Positions 1 to 7,381 of a stretch of 36,822 nucleotides of DNA are shown in pieces. The notes under the pieces are model-generated. The model searched no databases, was not told the origin of the DNA, and worked only from the letters and a program-made list of their open reading frames with translations. How positions within the stretch are numbered: position 1 is the stretch's first letter; each line of letters begins with the position of its first letter. The position numbers and the translations under genes are program-made. The DNA comes from Candidatus Poribacteria bacterium (GTDB taxonomy: Bacteria > Poribacteria > WGA-4E > WGA-3G): positions 1 to 36,822 of the forward strand of contig JAPPII010000046.1 in NCBI GenBank assembly GCA_028820845.1, in the 5' to 3' direction.

Positions 1-246
1 TGCAATGACACCCGCGAGGTGTGCTGCGCGTCCTGCGCCAGCAATGATTACCTTACCACCTTCGGCTTTAATCTTTTCCGTCCACGCGACTGTCCGTTCT
101 GGTGAACGATGTGCAGAGGAGACGGTTATCTCAAATGGGACCTCAAATTCTTCTAAAACCTTTGCGGCTTCCGCCATCTTTTCCAAATCGGAATCACTTC
201 CCATTACAATACCAACAAGCGGGGTCTTTTGTTCTTGTAGAGACAT
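1..246 (-). CDS. purE: PurE, N5-carboxyaminoimidazole ribonucleotide mutase (partial, 5' part)
   Basis: Reading the minus strand from ATG at 246 gives 82 open codons that run off the left edge. The peptide carries the PurE signatures in order: VGIVMGSDSD near residue 11 (phosphate/nucleotide loop), SAHRSP near residue 44 (with the catalytic histidine), and AGAGRAAHLAGV near residue 69. PurE converts N5-CAIR to CAIR in purine biosynthesis in the cytoplasm. The family is about 160-170 residues, so roughly half is present. A CAGTTTT tandem repeat starts 7 bp upstream of the ATG and no normal Shine-Dalgarno is visible. It lies downstream of the MBL-fold gene on the same strand, possibly in one transcript. 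Identification is firm from three motifs. Confidence 0.93.
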   Translation of the reverse strand, partial: MSLQEQKTPLVGIVMGSDSDLEKMAEAAKVLEEFEVPFEITVSSAHRSPERTVAWTEKIKAEGGKVIIAGAGRAAHLAGVIA

Positions 247-253
247 ATCTTAT

Positions 254-286
254 CAGTTTTCAGTTTTCAGTTTTCAGTTTTCAGTT
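254..286. repeat. CAGTTTT 7-bp tandem repeat upstream of purE
   Basis: Four perfect copies of CAGTTTT plus a partial fifth copy (CAGTT). On the minus strand it reads CTGAAAA repeats ending 7 bp before the purE ATG, exactly where a Shine-Dalgarno would sit. Copy-number change would move or replace the initiation region. Related looser repeats occur at 1142-1158, 1203-1228 and 36677-36706. Confidence 0.9.
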
Positions 287-328
287 AAAAAACTGTGCGT
301 GGCAACTAACCCTGACAACTGCTCCTTT

Positions 329-1120
329 CTATGGATAAATAGTGTATGAATTTCTCTCAATAATAAGCGGTTTGGGACTACCAGCAGGAAAGTTGGATGC
401 CCACTCGTTCGGATCATAATCTCGCGTGACGAAACAGGCACGATGCACCGGCACAGCATGCTTCAATCCGATACGCGTTGCCATTTTCACACATCCATCG
501 TAGAATGGGAATTCACCTTCCGTTGGGTGGTTCGTCAGGAAACCGACATCCGGTTTGTATGCTGCCACTGCCGAAATCAGTTCATCATGCTCCGCGAAGT
601 TGTTAATCGGATCTCCACTAAAATAGAGCGTTACACCGTTGCTGACAATAACGTAACCCAAATGTGTAACATCAGGTGGGTCTATATCTGCAGACGCATC
701 ACCTTCAGGCGGTTTGGCATAGACAGCATGCGCGGTGAGATTACTGAGTGTTGCTGATTCTCCAGCACGGATTTCCGAAACATTTGCTGCAGCCACATCT
801 GTTTCTGCCAGAATCTGACAGGTGCTCTCTTCAGGTCCAACAAACCGAGTGGCATCGGAGGTCTCCCAAATTCGGCTTATGGATTCTGAACAGGTATGAT
901 CTCCGTGTGCGTGTGTTAAAAGGACGAAATCGGTTGGAAGTGTTGATTCGTCGAGTGGGGGCTCGGTATAAATGAAACGATCCGCTGGACGTTCCCGCGG
1001 AAAATAGGGATCGATTTGGACAATCGTGCCAGCCGAATCCTTTACCGCAAAACTGCTCTGTTCAAACCAATGAACAGCAACGGAGTCTTCTGGCACTTTC
1101 AAGTCAACGAGTGGATGCAT
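329..1120 (-). CDS. MBL-fold metal-dependent hydrolase (UlaG-like)
   Basis: 263-residue protein with the metallo-beta-lactamase metal motif THAHGDHT near residue 70 and the later metal site YFSGDP near residue 168. The order and the short total length resemble the UlaG/L-ascorbate-6-phosphate lactonase-like branch; the substrate cannot be told. The start at 1120 (MHPLVDLKV) is chosen over an upstream ATG at 1147 because AAAAAAGGAATTAAT sits immediately before it and gives a good ribosome binding site. No signal peptide, so cytoplasmic. It lies between the VanZ-like gene (60 bp upstream) and purE (82 bp downstream), all on the minus strand. Confidence 0.85.
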   Translation of the reverse strand: MHPLVDLKVPEDSVAVHWFEQSSFAVKDSAGTIVQIDPYFPRERPADRFIYTEPPLDESTLPTDFVLLTHAHGDHTCSESISRIWETSDATRFVGPEESTCQILAETDVAAANVSEIRAGESATLSNLTAHAVYAKPPEGDASADIDPPDVTHLGYVIVSNGVTLYFSGDPINNFAEHDELISAVAAYKPDVGFLTNHPTEGEFPFYDGCVKMATRIGLKHAVPVHRACFVTRDYDPNEWASNFPAGSPKPLIIERNSYTIYP

Positions 1121-1180
1121 ATTAATTCCTTTTTTAATGGTTGTCAATTGTCAGTTTTCGGCGACCAGTAAAAACGTAAG

Positions 1181-1588
1181 TCAGGAACGTTTCTTTTTTT
1201 TCTGACCACTGACCGCTGATTGCTGACGGCTTCTATAATAGAGATAGGCACCAAACACACCGGCAATTGATCCTACCACATCTGCAACCCAATCTGCGAG
1301 CGTAGCGAATCTACCCGGAACGAAGGTCTGGTGCCATTCGTCACTCGCACCATAGAGAATTGACAATAGTGCTGCCATAAACCATACCAGATGTGATGGC
1401 ACTACTGAGGGTTTCGCCTTCACAAAGGCTCTTGCGAGTAATCCACCAAGTATGGCGTATTCGATAAAATGGTAGAGTTTGTCAATTGTCAGCCATTCAA
1501 ATTCCGGCATCGGCAGCGGTGGTTGTTCCAAGGACGAAATGCCAAAGATAAGTGCCATGTATAGGAGAGGCGGTACCCAATATTTCAT
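1181..1588 (-). CDS. VanZ-like membrane protein
   Basis: 135 residues with about four hydrophobic segments (around 3-20, 40-57, 65-83 and 100-120). The VanZ-family hallmark YGASDEWHQTFVPGR, followed by an aspartate-rich DWVADVVGS helix, is intact. VanZ relatives are small membrane proteins; the founding member gives low-level teicoplanin resistance, but most chromosomal members have no known role. The ATG lies 4 bp after the yjhG-like stop (TAA-GTAT-ATG), pointing to translational coupling. The C-terminal tail (SAVSGQKKKKRS) is read from a CTGATTGCTGAC/CTGACCACTGAC-type repeat at 1203-1228, so the last dozen residues look like a repeat-derived extension. Confidence 0.9.
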   Translation of the reverse strand: MKYWVPPLLYMALIFGISSLEQPPLPMPEFEWLTIDKLYHFIEYAILGGLLARAFVKAKPSVVPSHLVWFMAALLSILYGASDEWHQTFVPGRFATLADWVADVVGSIAGVFGAYLYYRSRQQSAVSGQKKKKRS

Positions 1589-1592
1589 ATAC

Positions 1593-3557
1593 TTACTTCA
1601 GAGCGTTGAGGATTGCGTCTACATCGTAAACACAGCCACCCCATGTACCACCGCCGACAGATTGTAGTGCTGCCCAGAGTCTCGTATCGTCTGGTAACGC
1701 CTCATCCGATGAAAGGTCTTGCCTCGGTTGTCGCTCTGCTAACAGACGTTCCCCCACTTCAGCACCGAAATGCTCACTACCGTGTCCTACCAGATCGATG
1801 CTGCCTACGAGTCGTCGGGTATCAATCTCAATCTGAATTATATCGCCATCAAGCACTTTCCCGATAGGACCATCTGCAAGTGCTTCCGGTCCGACGTGTC
1901 CAATACACGCCCCCGTCGAAACCCCAGAGAATCGCGCATCTGTAATCAAGGCGATGTTTTTACCGAACGACAGATGTTTCAACGCAGCCGTGAGTTGGTA
2001 AACCTCTTCCATACCTGTGCCTTGCGGACCGCGACAGCACAGCACTATGATGTCCCCCGGTTGGATATGCCCTTCGGCTTGTCCTTTAAGCGTCTGGATC
2101 GCATCAGATTCACGAACAAAGACCCGCGCAGGTCCCGTCATCCGATACACACCATCGTCATCGACGACGCTTGGGTCAATAGCAGTACTTTTGATGACAG
2201 ATCCTTCTGGTGCGAGGTTGCCGCGTGGGAACGTGACGGTGCTTGTCAATCCTGCTGCCGCGGCTGCATCTGGATTTAGGATGACATCATCAGGAGCAAC
2301 GTTATCCGCTGCTTCAAGGATTTCACGAACACGTGCGCGCCGTTCAGACGCTGCCCACCAATCCAGGTTGCTACCGAGCGTTTCGCCTGTTACCGTTAAC
2401 ACATCTTCGTTGAGACATCCGAGTTCACGCAGGTGTAGCATAACTTCAGGCACGCCACCGGCGAGGAAAACCTGTACCGTCGGGTGTCCAACGGGTCCGT
2501 TCGGGAGGACATCCACGAGACGTGGGACGTTCTGGTTAACTTCAGTCCAGTCCTCTATGGTGGGTCGTTGGAGTCCGGCAGCGTGCGCAATCGCGGGAAT
2601 GTGTAGTAAGAGATTCGTCGATCCGCCAAACGCTGCATGCACCACCATAGCGTTCCGAATTGACTCTGATGTAACGATGTCATTCATCGTCAACCCTTTC
2701 GCAGCCAAGTTTACCACAGCGCGGGCTGAACGGAGTCCCATATCCGACCAGATGTTCTGTCCGGACGGTGCTAACGCCGTATGGGTCAGGCTCATACCTA
2801 ACGCTTCACCGACAACCTGTGAAGTTGCGGCGGTTCCGAGAAATTGACAACCGCCACCGGGTGTTGCACAAGCGCGGCATCCCATGTCCGCCGCGTCTTG
2901 CAGACTGATTTCACCGTGCGCGAAACGTGCACCGATGGTCTGAATTTTTCCGGCATCCTCACCTGTCGTCGGCGGCAGTGTCACGCCACCCGGGACAAGG
3001 ACAGCGGGTAGCTCTCGCATTGAAGCGAGTGCCATCATCATCGCGGGTAGACCTTTGTCGCACGTAGCAACACCCACAACCCCTTGCCGCGTCGGTAGCG
3101 AACGGATAAGTCGGCGGAAAACCTGTGCAGCATCGTTGCGGTAGGCGAGGCTGTCCATCATACCGACGGTGCCTTGTGTCCGTCCATCACACGGGTCGGA
3201 GCAGTAGCCTGCAAACGGAATTGCAGCGAGTTCCTTAAGTTCGTATGCGACTGCCTGCATGAGAAGCCCGACTTCCCAATGCCCAGTGTGGTATCCGAGG
3301 GCGATAGGCGTACCGTCAGGGGCGCGGATACCGCCTTGCGTGCTGAGAATCAGAAATTCTTCGCGTCGCAGTTCTGTTGGGGCCCAACCCATCGCTGTGT
3401 TGTGGCTCAAGCCAAATATATCGCCGCTCGGTCGAGTGAGGAGCATCTCTGCCGTGAGCGGTAAGCTGCCTTCGGGACCCGCGGCATGCGTTTGGATGTC
3501 ATAAATGCCGCTATCGCCGGTTTCTAAAATGTCACTATAGGTAATTGATTTTGCCAT
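1593..3557 (-). CDS. yjhG: Dihydroxy-acid/sugar-acid dehydratase, YjhG/YagF (D-xylonate dehydratase) type
   Basis: 654 residues, matching the roughly 655-residue length of E. coli YjhG/YagF and longer than IlvD or Edd. It belongs to the IlvD/Edd superfamily of Fe-S dehydratases. Visible family motifs include [15 protein letters not shown] near residue 118 and [13 protein letters not shown] near 165, with conserved cysteines, [13 protein letters not shown] near 232, and [20 protein letters not shown] near 540 with the conserved C-terminal RFSG element. Expected reaction: dehydration of D-xylonate (or a related aldonate) to the 2-keto-3-deoxy acid. No other xylose-pathway gene is visible in the window. 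Start 3557 follows AGGAGAAAAAGTGTAAC. It is the first gene of a probable operon with the VanZ-like gene. Confidence 0.87.
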   Translation of the reverse strand: MAKSITYSDILETGDSGIYDIQTHAAGPEGSLPLTAEMLLTRPSGDIFGLSHNTAMGWAPTELRREEFLILSTQGGIRAPDGTPIALGYHTGHWEVGLLMQAVAYELKELAAIPFAGYCSDPCDGRTQGTVGMMDSLAYRNDAAQVFRRLIRSLPTRQGVVGVATCDKGLPAMMMALASMRELPAVLVPGGVTLPPTTGEDAGKIQTIGARFAHGEISLQDAADMGCRACATPGGGCQFLGTAATSQVVGEALGMSLTHTALAPSGQNIWSDMGLRSARAVVNLAAKGLTMNDIVTSESIRNAMVVHAAFGGSTNLLLHIPAIAHAAGLQRPTIEDWTEVNQNVPRLVDVLPNGPVGHPTVQVFLAGGVPEVMLHLRELGCLNEDVLTVTGETLGSNLDWWAASERRARVREILEAADNVAPDDVILNPDAAAAAGLTSTVTFPRGNLAPEGSVIKSTAIDPSVVDDDGVYRMTGPARVFVRESDAIQTLKGQAEGHIQPGDIIVLCCRGPQGTGMEEVYQLTAALKHLSFGKNIALITDARFSGVSTGACIGHVGPEALADGPIGKVLDGDIIQIEIDTRRLVGSIDLVGHGSEHFGAEVGERLLAERQPRQDLSSDEALPDDTRLWAALQSVGGGTWGGCVYDVDAILNALK

Positions 3558-3707
3558 GTTACACTTTTTCTCCTATAGGTAAGAACTGATTGATCTCTTT
3601 GCCAGAATAGGTATAAACTCATTTCCTTAGGGACCTCTTCAGTGGAAGCAATCCTCTATCTGCAAGCATACGCCAGAGAAGTACTATCAAAGCCCTTTAA
3701 AGTGTAA

Positions 3708-3729
3708 GGGCGGATTTCCTTATCCGCCC
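3708..3729. repeat. Intergenic hairpin with TTCC-containing loop
   Basis: Perfect 8-bp stem GGGCGGAT/ATCCGCCC around loop TTCCTT. It lies 20 bp past the stop of the 3750-4214 gene, but on that (minus) strand no U-run follows, so it is a poor terminator. It resembles the dispersed REP-like hairpins elsewhere in the window, with GTAA instead of GTAG in front. The rest of 3558-3749 shows only the ribosome binding site of the dehydratase. Confidence 0.6.
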
Positions 3730-3749
3730 ATTTTGTTTGATATGAACTC

Positions 3750-4214
3750 TTAATTTACCTTTGGTGGTTCTAATGTCCATCCGTTTTCAGTTGCAAGTGT
3801 AGCAAGTGCAATCCGTAACTTTTTAAATGTACGCTTTTGCTTGCTACCTGTGCCAAAAAACTCGGGGGCCACAATAATTTGTGAATGGGCGGAATTTTCT
3901 GGAGTAGGGTCATAGATAACATCTACGGCATGAACAACGTTTTTATCCTCGGCTTTTGTTTTCACCTCTTTGATTCCCCGGATATCACCGGCGATAAGGC
4001 TAACAATACCGTCCGTTTCGTTTAATTTAGAGAGGGAGGGATCGAATTCTCTTAGTTCTGCTCTATCCACGGATGGTTTTTTACCTTTATCATTGAAAGC
4101 TGCTGGGCGAATTATAAGCTTCCCTCTGTCAAAAAAATATTCTTCGACTTCCGATTCACTTCGTACGCTTCGATACAGCAACTCATCATTCCGTACAGAA
4201 TCGTTTTTACCCAT
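3750..4214 (-). CDS. Hypothetical protein, last gene of an overlapping cassette
   Basis: 154 residues, charged, with no signal peptide or membrane segment. I do not recognise a named domain. A central stretch, VSLIAGDIRGIKEV followed by VVHAVDVIYDPTPENSAHSQI, reads like a compact alpha/beta fold, and the C-terminal third is basic (GSKQKRTFKKLRIAL). Its ATG overlaps the stop of the upstream gene by 8 bp (ATGGGTAA), so translation is probably coupled and the two products likely act together. The start at 4214 is preferred over the TTG at 4217. Function unknown. Confidence 0.75.
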   Translation of the reverse strand: MGKNDSVRNDELLYRSVRSESEVEEYFFDRGKLIIRPAAFNDKGKKPSVDRAELREFDPSLSKLNETDGIVSLIAGDIRGIKEVKTKAEDKNVVHAVDVIYDPTPENSAHSQIIVAPEFFGTGSKQKRTFKKLRIALATLATENGWTLEPPKVN

Positions 4215-5013
4215 CAAGTAACCATTCCCAGAGCGTTAGATAATTGTCATGGTTAAGAAAACCTTCGTGCATTTCCGTATCAATATTTATCCCCCATACT
4301 TGGAGATACTCCATCTCATTTTCTCCGATTTGAATATGTAATTGTCGTCCTTTCTCATACCATTCTGCAGTTATATGGCCATCTTCATCGCTGGAGATGA
4401 AGGGCGTGAGCCACACATGTCCGGCAGAAATGATAGAATCAAACAATTCCTCCATAAGATCCCGCGCACGATTTAGAGTTAATTCAGTCGGTTTCTGGGA
4501 GTCGTATCCATCCCAATTGTCTTCTCGCTGTGCTAAAACATCAAGTCGATCTGATATTTGACGTTTTTGCATGGATTGGTGGATTATCTTCCAAAAATCT
4601 CCTAGTTCTGGATTTGCAATTGTCAAATTCTCTGGTTCAAACGTAGTTACGCCAACGTAGAATGAAGGAATTGCATCGGTTGTCTGTTGGAGATATACCC
4701 TTAATCCTATGGTGGGTTCATACAACATTGATATTTGACCGAGGCCCCTAGCAAGCTGCTCGAAAATTCGGATATCATCTAACGACTTAGTTGTGGCAAC
4801 AGCAGAGAAGGACATTGTAAGTAATGGTGAATGAACGGACAGATCGGGCCAAGCAGTTATCTCGGCAGATTCAAACGATTTTGGTGAGCTAAGGAAAATA
4901 TGAGCGTCCTCATGAGTTTGATTTTCCCATGACCTCGCGTAAGCTATCGGTAATACTCCACTGGAAGATGTTCCAACTAAGTCGCTTGAGTAGGTCGCAT
5001 TTTGTAAGGACAT
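4207..5013 (-). CDS. Hypothetical protein, middle gene of an overlapping cassette
   Basis: 268 residues, soluble, acidic, no signal peptide. No family recognised. The C-terminal half contains REDNWDGYDSQKP, then ISSDEDGHITAEWYEKGRQL and a Trp-rich end (NYLTLWEWLLDG), which suggests a folded beta-rich domain. Its first 104 nt overlap the 3' end of the TIGR04255-like gene in another frame, and its stop overlaps the next start, so the three genes are tightly packed. The next in-frame ATG is 66 codons inside, so if the long overlap is not real the protein would lose its N-terminal quarter. Function unknown; a partner role with its neighbours is inferred from the packing. Confidence 0.72.
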   Translation of the reverse strand: MSLQNATYSSDLVGTSSSGVLPIAYARSWENQTHEDAHIFLSSPKSFESAEITAWPDLSVHSPLLTMSFSAVATTKSLDDIRIFEQLARGLGQISMLYEPTIGLRVYLQQTTDAIPSFYVGVTTFEPENLTIANPELGDFWKIIHQSMQKRQISDRLDVLAQREDNWDGYDSQKPTELTLNRARDLMEELFDSIISAGHVWLTPFISSDEDGHITAEWYEKGRQLHIQIGENEMEYLQVWGINIDTEMHEGFLNHDNYLTLWEWLLDG

Positions 5014-5695
5014 TGTTTATCCCTTCTATTTTGTTTTCGACAAAACAGTCTACGTCAATTATATACGATTTTTCATTCACCAATTGATTTTGTCCGAACC
5101 TTCCGGATACCTCAGACAAAACATGAATCACATTCGCTTTTATGTTTCCATCGTTGAATTGAGATATTTTTTCTAAAGTCTTGATATCTGCTGCCAAGGG
5201 TGTAGGTAGTTCCGGGAAAATATGCTGAGGAATAAAAGCCTCAACCTCATATTTTGTGTGTGGAAGAAAGATTCTATTCGCTATATCTCGATACCTAAGA
5301 CCAATGCGAATAAGATAAGATGGTTCATAAATTTTACTGAATGTTTGCAGAACCTTTTTGAGTCTTTCTTTAAAGTCTGCATAATTTCTATAGTTTCCGG
5401 TACAAGCGAGAGCGATAGAATTATTTGCTAAGGATATTTGCCAATCTCTCTGTTCGGAAAAAAAGCGAAATATTTTATTTTCAGAAACTACTTTCTCAAA
5501 CTCTTTAGGCATACCAGGAGGCAAGAGAGAAATCTCTGACTCTAGTTCCGGATACCCATCTTTTCTTACAATATCCTGAAATTCGGCAGGTGTTTCTTGT
5601 GATATTTTCATAATTGCAGGAAAGCGAGCCTGAAATACAACCTCAAATAGGATATTGTGTTTGTATTCTACTCTTTCAAATTCCTGAAAGTTCAT
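4910..5695 (-). CDS. TIGR04255 family protein
   Basis: 261 residues. The layout matches what I know of the TIGR04255 family: an N-terminal ILFEVVFQARFPAIMKI strand region near residue 15, a central IRIGLRYRDIANR segment near 149, and a C-terminal helix with WSITDSLREVMG. The family is scattered across genomes in accessory regions and has no established function. The start at 5695 overlaps the stop of an upstream gene remnant (CTATGA), and the 3' end overlaps the next gene by 104 bp. It is codirectional with the two unknown proteins downstream, forming a three-gene cassette. Confidence 0.72.
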   Translation of the reverse strand: MNFQEFERVEYKHNILFEVVFQARFPAIMKISQETPAEFQDIVRKDGYPELESEISLLPPGMPKEFEKVVSENKIFRFFSEQRDWQISLANNSIALACTGNYRNYADFKERLKKVLQTFSKIYEPSYLIRIGLRYRDIANRIFLPHTKYEVEAFIPQHIFPELPTPLAADIKTLEKISQFNDGNIKANVIHVLSEVSGRFGQNQLVNEKSYIIDVDCFVENKIEGINNVLTKCDLLKRLSWNIFQWSITDSLREVMGKSNS

Positions 5696-5787
5696 AGGTC
5701 AAGAACCTCAATTGACTGTGTGTTCATAAAACAGAGTGCCTCTACAAATGTTTTGAGAGTATCCTTTAAGAAAACAATGCTATGGGG
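5692..5787 (-). pseudogene. C-terminal remnant of a gene formerly upstream of the TIGR04255 gene
   Basis: The minus strand has 31 open codons reading HSIVFLKDTLKTFVEALCF...SIEVLDL and stopping in TGA that overlaps the ATG of the next gene (CTATGA). A TAG lies just upstream and there is no credible start except an internal ATG 11 codons from the end. The amphipathic helix-like composition and the stop/start overlap suggest the tail of a decayed operon partner. The peptide is too short to name. The rest of 5788-5943 is AT-rich and appears empty. Confidence 0.35.
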
Positions 5788-5943
5788 CTAAGCACAACCA
5801 CCTGCACATAAATTTAGCAATGAAACCACTAGGAAAACCGGGTATATTACCCTATCTTGCAAACTAACGTGGAGAATATTTTAACATATAAAATTAAAAA
5901 AATCAAACTTTTTCGGAATTAGTCAGGGCTGTTGTTATATAGG

Positions 5944-6408
5944 TTATTCGCTCTCACGTATCGGTTCAAGAAAATGGACATCAATACCTATTATCATGTC
6001 TTTACAAACATCAGATAACTTTTGGATATTTGGCGTATAATTGACTAATTGACGACCTTTAAGAATCAATCCTGTTACATGGTTTTCTACAAAAACATAA
6101 GAAATTGCCATATTTCCTTTAAAAAGATCAGTGTATATCGCGTCTATATATAGAACGTGAGTTACATACCCTTTATTAATCTCTACATCTCCGAGTCTTC
6201 GCAATTCACTTTTCAGGTAACTTTCTATCTCGTTTTTCGCTTTTTCAATTGGGCAATTCACCTCTACAATAAGTGCGAATCCTTCGTATGCGGACTTTTC
6301 ATAGGTTGGTTCACTTTCAGACGGTTGCCTGAGAAGAAAAACAGCGATAATCACGATGACAACGAAAATTGCACCGATAATTAATAGGCTTAAACGGTTG
6401 GCTTTCAT
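5944..6408 (-). CDS. Hypothetical protein with N-terminal membrane anchor
   Basis: 154 residues. Residues 6-26 (LSLLIIGAIFVVIVIIAVFLL) form one strong transmembrane helix after a short positive start (MKANR), so the remaining 125 residues probably face the periplasm or outside. The soluble part has alternating strands and helices (GFALIVEVNCPIEKAKNEI, VTHVLYIDAIYTDL) but no domain I can name. The start at 6408 follows AAGGTG at good spacing. It stands alone, 360 bp after the Uma2 gene and 250 bp before the cassette. Confidence 0.7.
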   Translation of the reverse strand: MKANRLSLLIIGAIFVVIVIIAVFLLRQPSESEPTYEKSAYEGFALIVEVNCPIEKAKNEIESYLKSELRRLGDVEINKGYVTHVLYIDAIYTDLFKGNMAISYVFVENHVTGLILKGRQLVNYTPNIQKLSDVCKDMIIGIDVHFLEPIRESE

Positions 6409-6430
6409 AGTGTCACCTTAAATGCATATA

Positions 6431-6448
6431 GAGGGGTTAAAACCCCTT
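6431..6448. repeat. Small hairpin upstream of the anchored hypothetical
   Basis: AGGGGTT and AACCCCTT arms with a 2-nt loop form a 6-7 bp stem, 24 bp upstream of the ATG at 6408. No U-run follows on either strand, so it is not a convincing terminator. It could affect translation of the downstream gene. Confidence 0.45.
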
Positions 6449-6590
6449 GTGCAATGTAAACCCAAAACACATAGCACAGCATAGTTGGTATAAATAGAGA
6501 ACCTATCTGCAAAACAAACACTACAATATCCGAAAATACGGGTTGTCGGATGACACCCTAAAGTTTACGTGATATGCTATTTTTCTCAGG

Positions 6591-6692
6591 ATGCATAGTT
6601 TTCCTCGGGCATAGTTACCCGATCTGACTCGGTTAAGGGGTAGAGACCGCGCCAAAGGCTGACGCGGGTCAGATTCTCTACCAACTATGCAT
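6591..6692. repeat. Structured element with terminal inverted repeats (MITE or structured RNA)
   Basis: Ten-bp perfect terminal inverted repeats (ATGCATAGTT at 6591-6600, complement at 6683-6692) bound about 100 bp of strongly base-paired sequence. Inside are GGTAGAGA/TCTCTACC (639-646 with 675-682 of the 6 kb block), CCGCG/CGCGG within it, a CGGG/CCCG hairpin at 6606-6621, and a competing 7-bp pairing ATCTGAC (6622-6628) with GTCAGAT (6668-6674). It is the main content of the 6409-6767 gap between two minus-strand genes. A MITE is the simplest reading; the mutually exclusive pairings also allow a regulatory RNA. Confidence 0.55.
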
Positions 6693-6767
6693 GGCAATAT
6701 TATACGGCTTTTCCAAACAAAAGTCAAATTTATTGGCTATTAGTCCACTGGCATCAAATCAAAAAAT

Positions 6768-7334
6768 CTATTCAAACAACTGTGCCACCGGGCACGTAAA
6801 CCCTTCAACGACATCCTCACCTGTCAAGGTGTCTTCAAAATTCAGCAGTGTAAAGTCCATTTCAGAACGATAGACCGTAACCGTTTTCATAATCGGTTCA
6901 ATAACCCAGACCAAGCGTGTCCCTGCCTTCAGATAGGCTAACGCCTTTTCGGTAACGTCATAATGCTTATCTGTTGGCGAAACTATCTCAATCGCGAGGT
7001 CAGGAGCTACTGAGAATCCTTTTAGCTTATCTTCTGACAACCGTTCTGTCGAGACAAACGCAATATCAGGTTTTACCACCCGATCACCCAGCTGAAATGT
7101 CGTTTCTGCAATATATAAACGCCCTAATTTATTTTCACGAACGTGCGATGCTAAAAGAAAATGAACGTTAGATCCTATTTCACCATGCACAATTGCGGCA
7201 GCTGCCATCGGCACTAATTCTCCTTTTATGTACTCATACCCCTCGAAATCGTTTTCAAGAAACTCCTCCAGTGTTATTGTGTGAGGCACTGATCTCTCTT
7301 GAATAGATTCAGCGTTCGTCTGCGAATTAGGCAT
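6768..7334 (-). CDS. Uma2 family endonuclease-fold protein (DUF820)
   Basis: 188 residues, the usual size of the Uma2/DUF820 family. The PD-(D/E)XK-like core is visible: an N-terminal EYIKGELVPM element with conserved glutamate, then VVKPDIAFVS near residue 92, PDLAIEIVSPTD near 111 (the second acidic/catalytic strand), and a C-terminal VWVIEPIMKTVTVYR strand. Members are frequent in cyanobacteria and other bacteria rich in accessory DNA, and their natural role is unsettled. AGGAGGAAACCG precedes the ATG at 7334. It follows the CotH-ankyrin gene by 47 bp, with a REP-like hairpin between. Confidence 0.9.
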   Translation of the reverse strand: MPNSQTNAESIQERSVPHTITLEEFLENDFEGYEYIKGELVPMAAAAIVHGEIGSNVHFLLASHVRENKLGRLYIAETTFQLGDRVVKPDIAFVSTERLSEDKLKGFSVAPDLAIEIVSPTDKHYDVTEKALAYLKAGTRLVWVIEPIMKTVTVYRSEMDFTLLNFEDTLTGEDVVEGFTCPVAQLFE

Positions 7335-7351
7335 CGGTTTCCTCCTCTTTC

Positions 7352-7373
7352 GTAGGGGCGATCTTCCGATCGC
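7352..7373 (+). repeat. REP-like hairpin (GTAG head, TTCC loop)
   Basis: GTAG at 7352-7355, then a perfect GCGATC/GATCGC stem with loop TTCC (7358-7373). It sits between the CotH-ankyrin stop and the Uma2 ribosome binding site. Confidence 0.65.
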
Positions 7374-7381
7374 GACATCTT

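Noticed and set aside
2017-2847. 276-codon plus-strand frame
   Set aside because: Antisense shadow of the intact dehydratase gene; no family motifs.
3708-3729. Terminator for the overlapping cassette
   Set aside because: Strong stem but no U-run on the minus strand; fits the dispersed hairpin family better.
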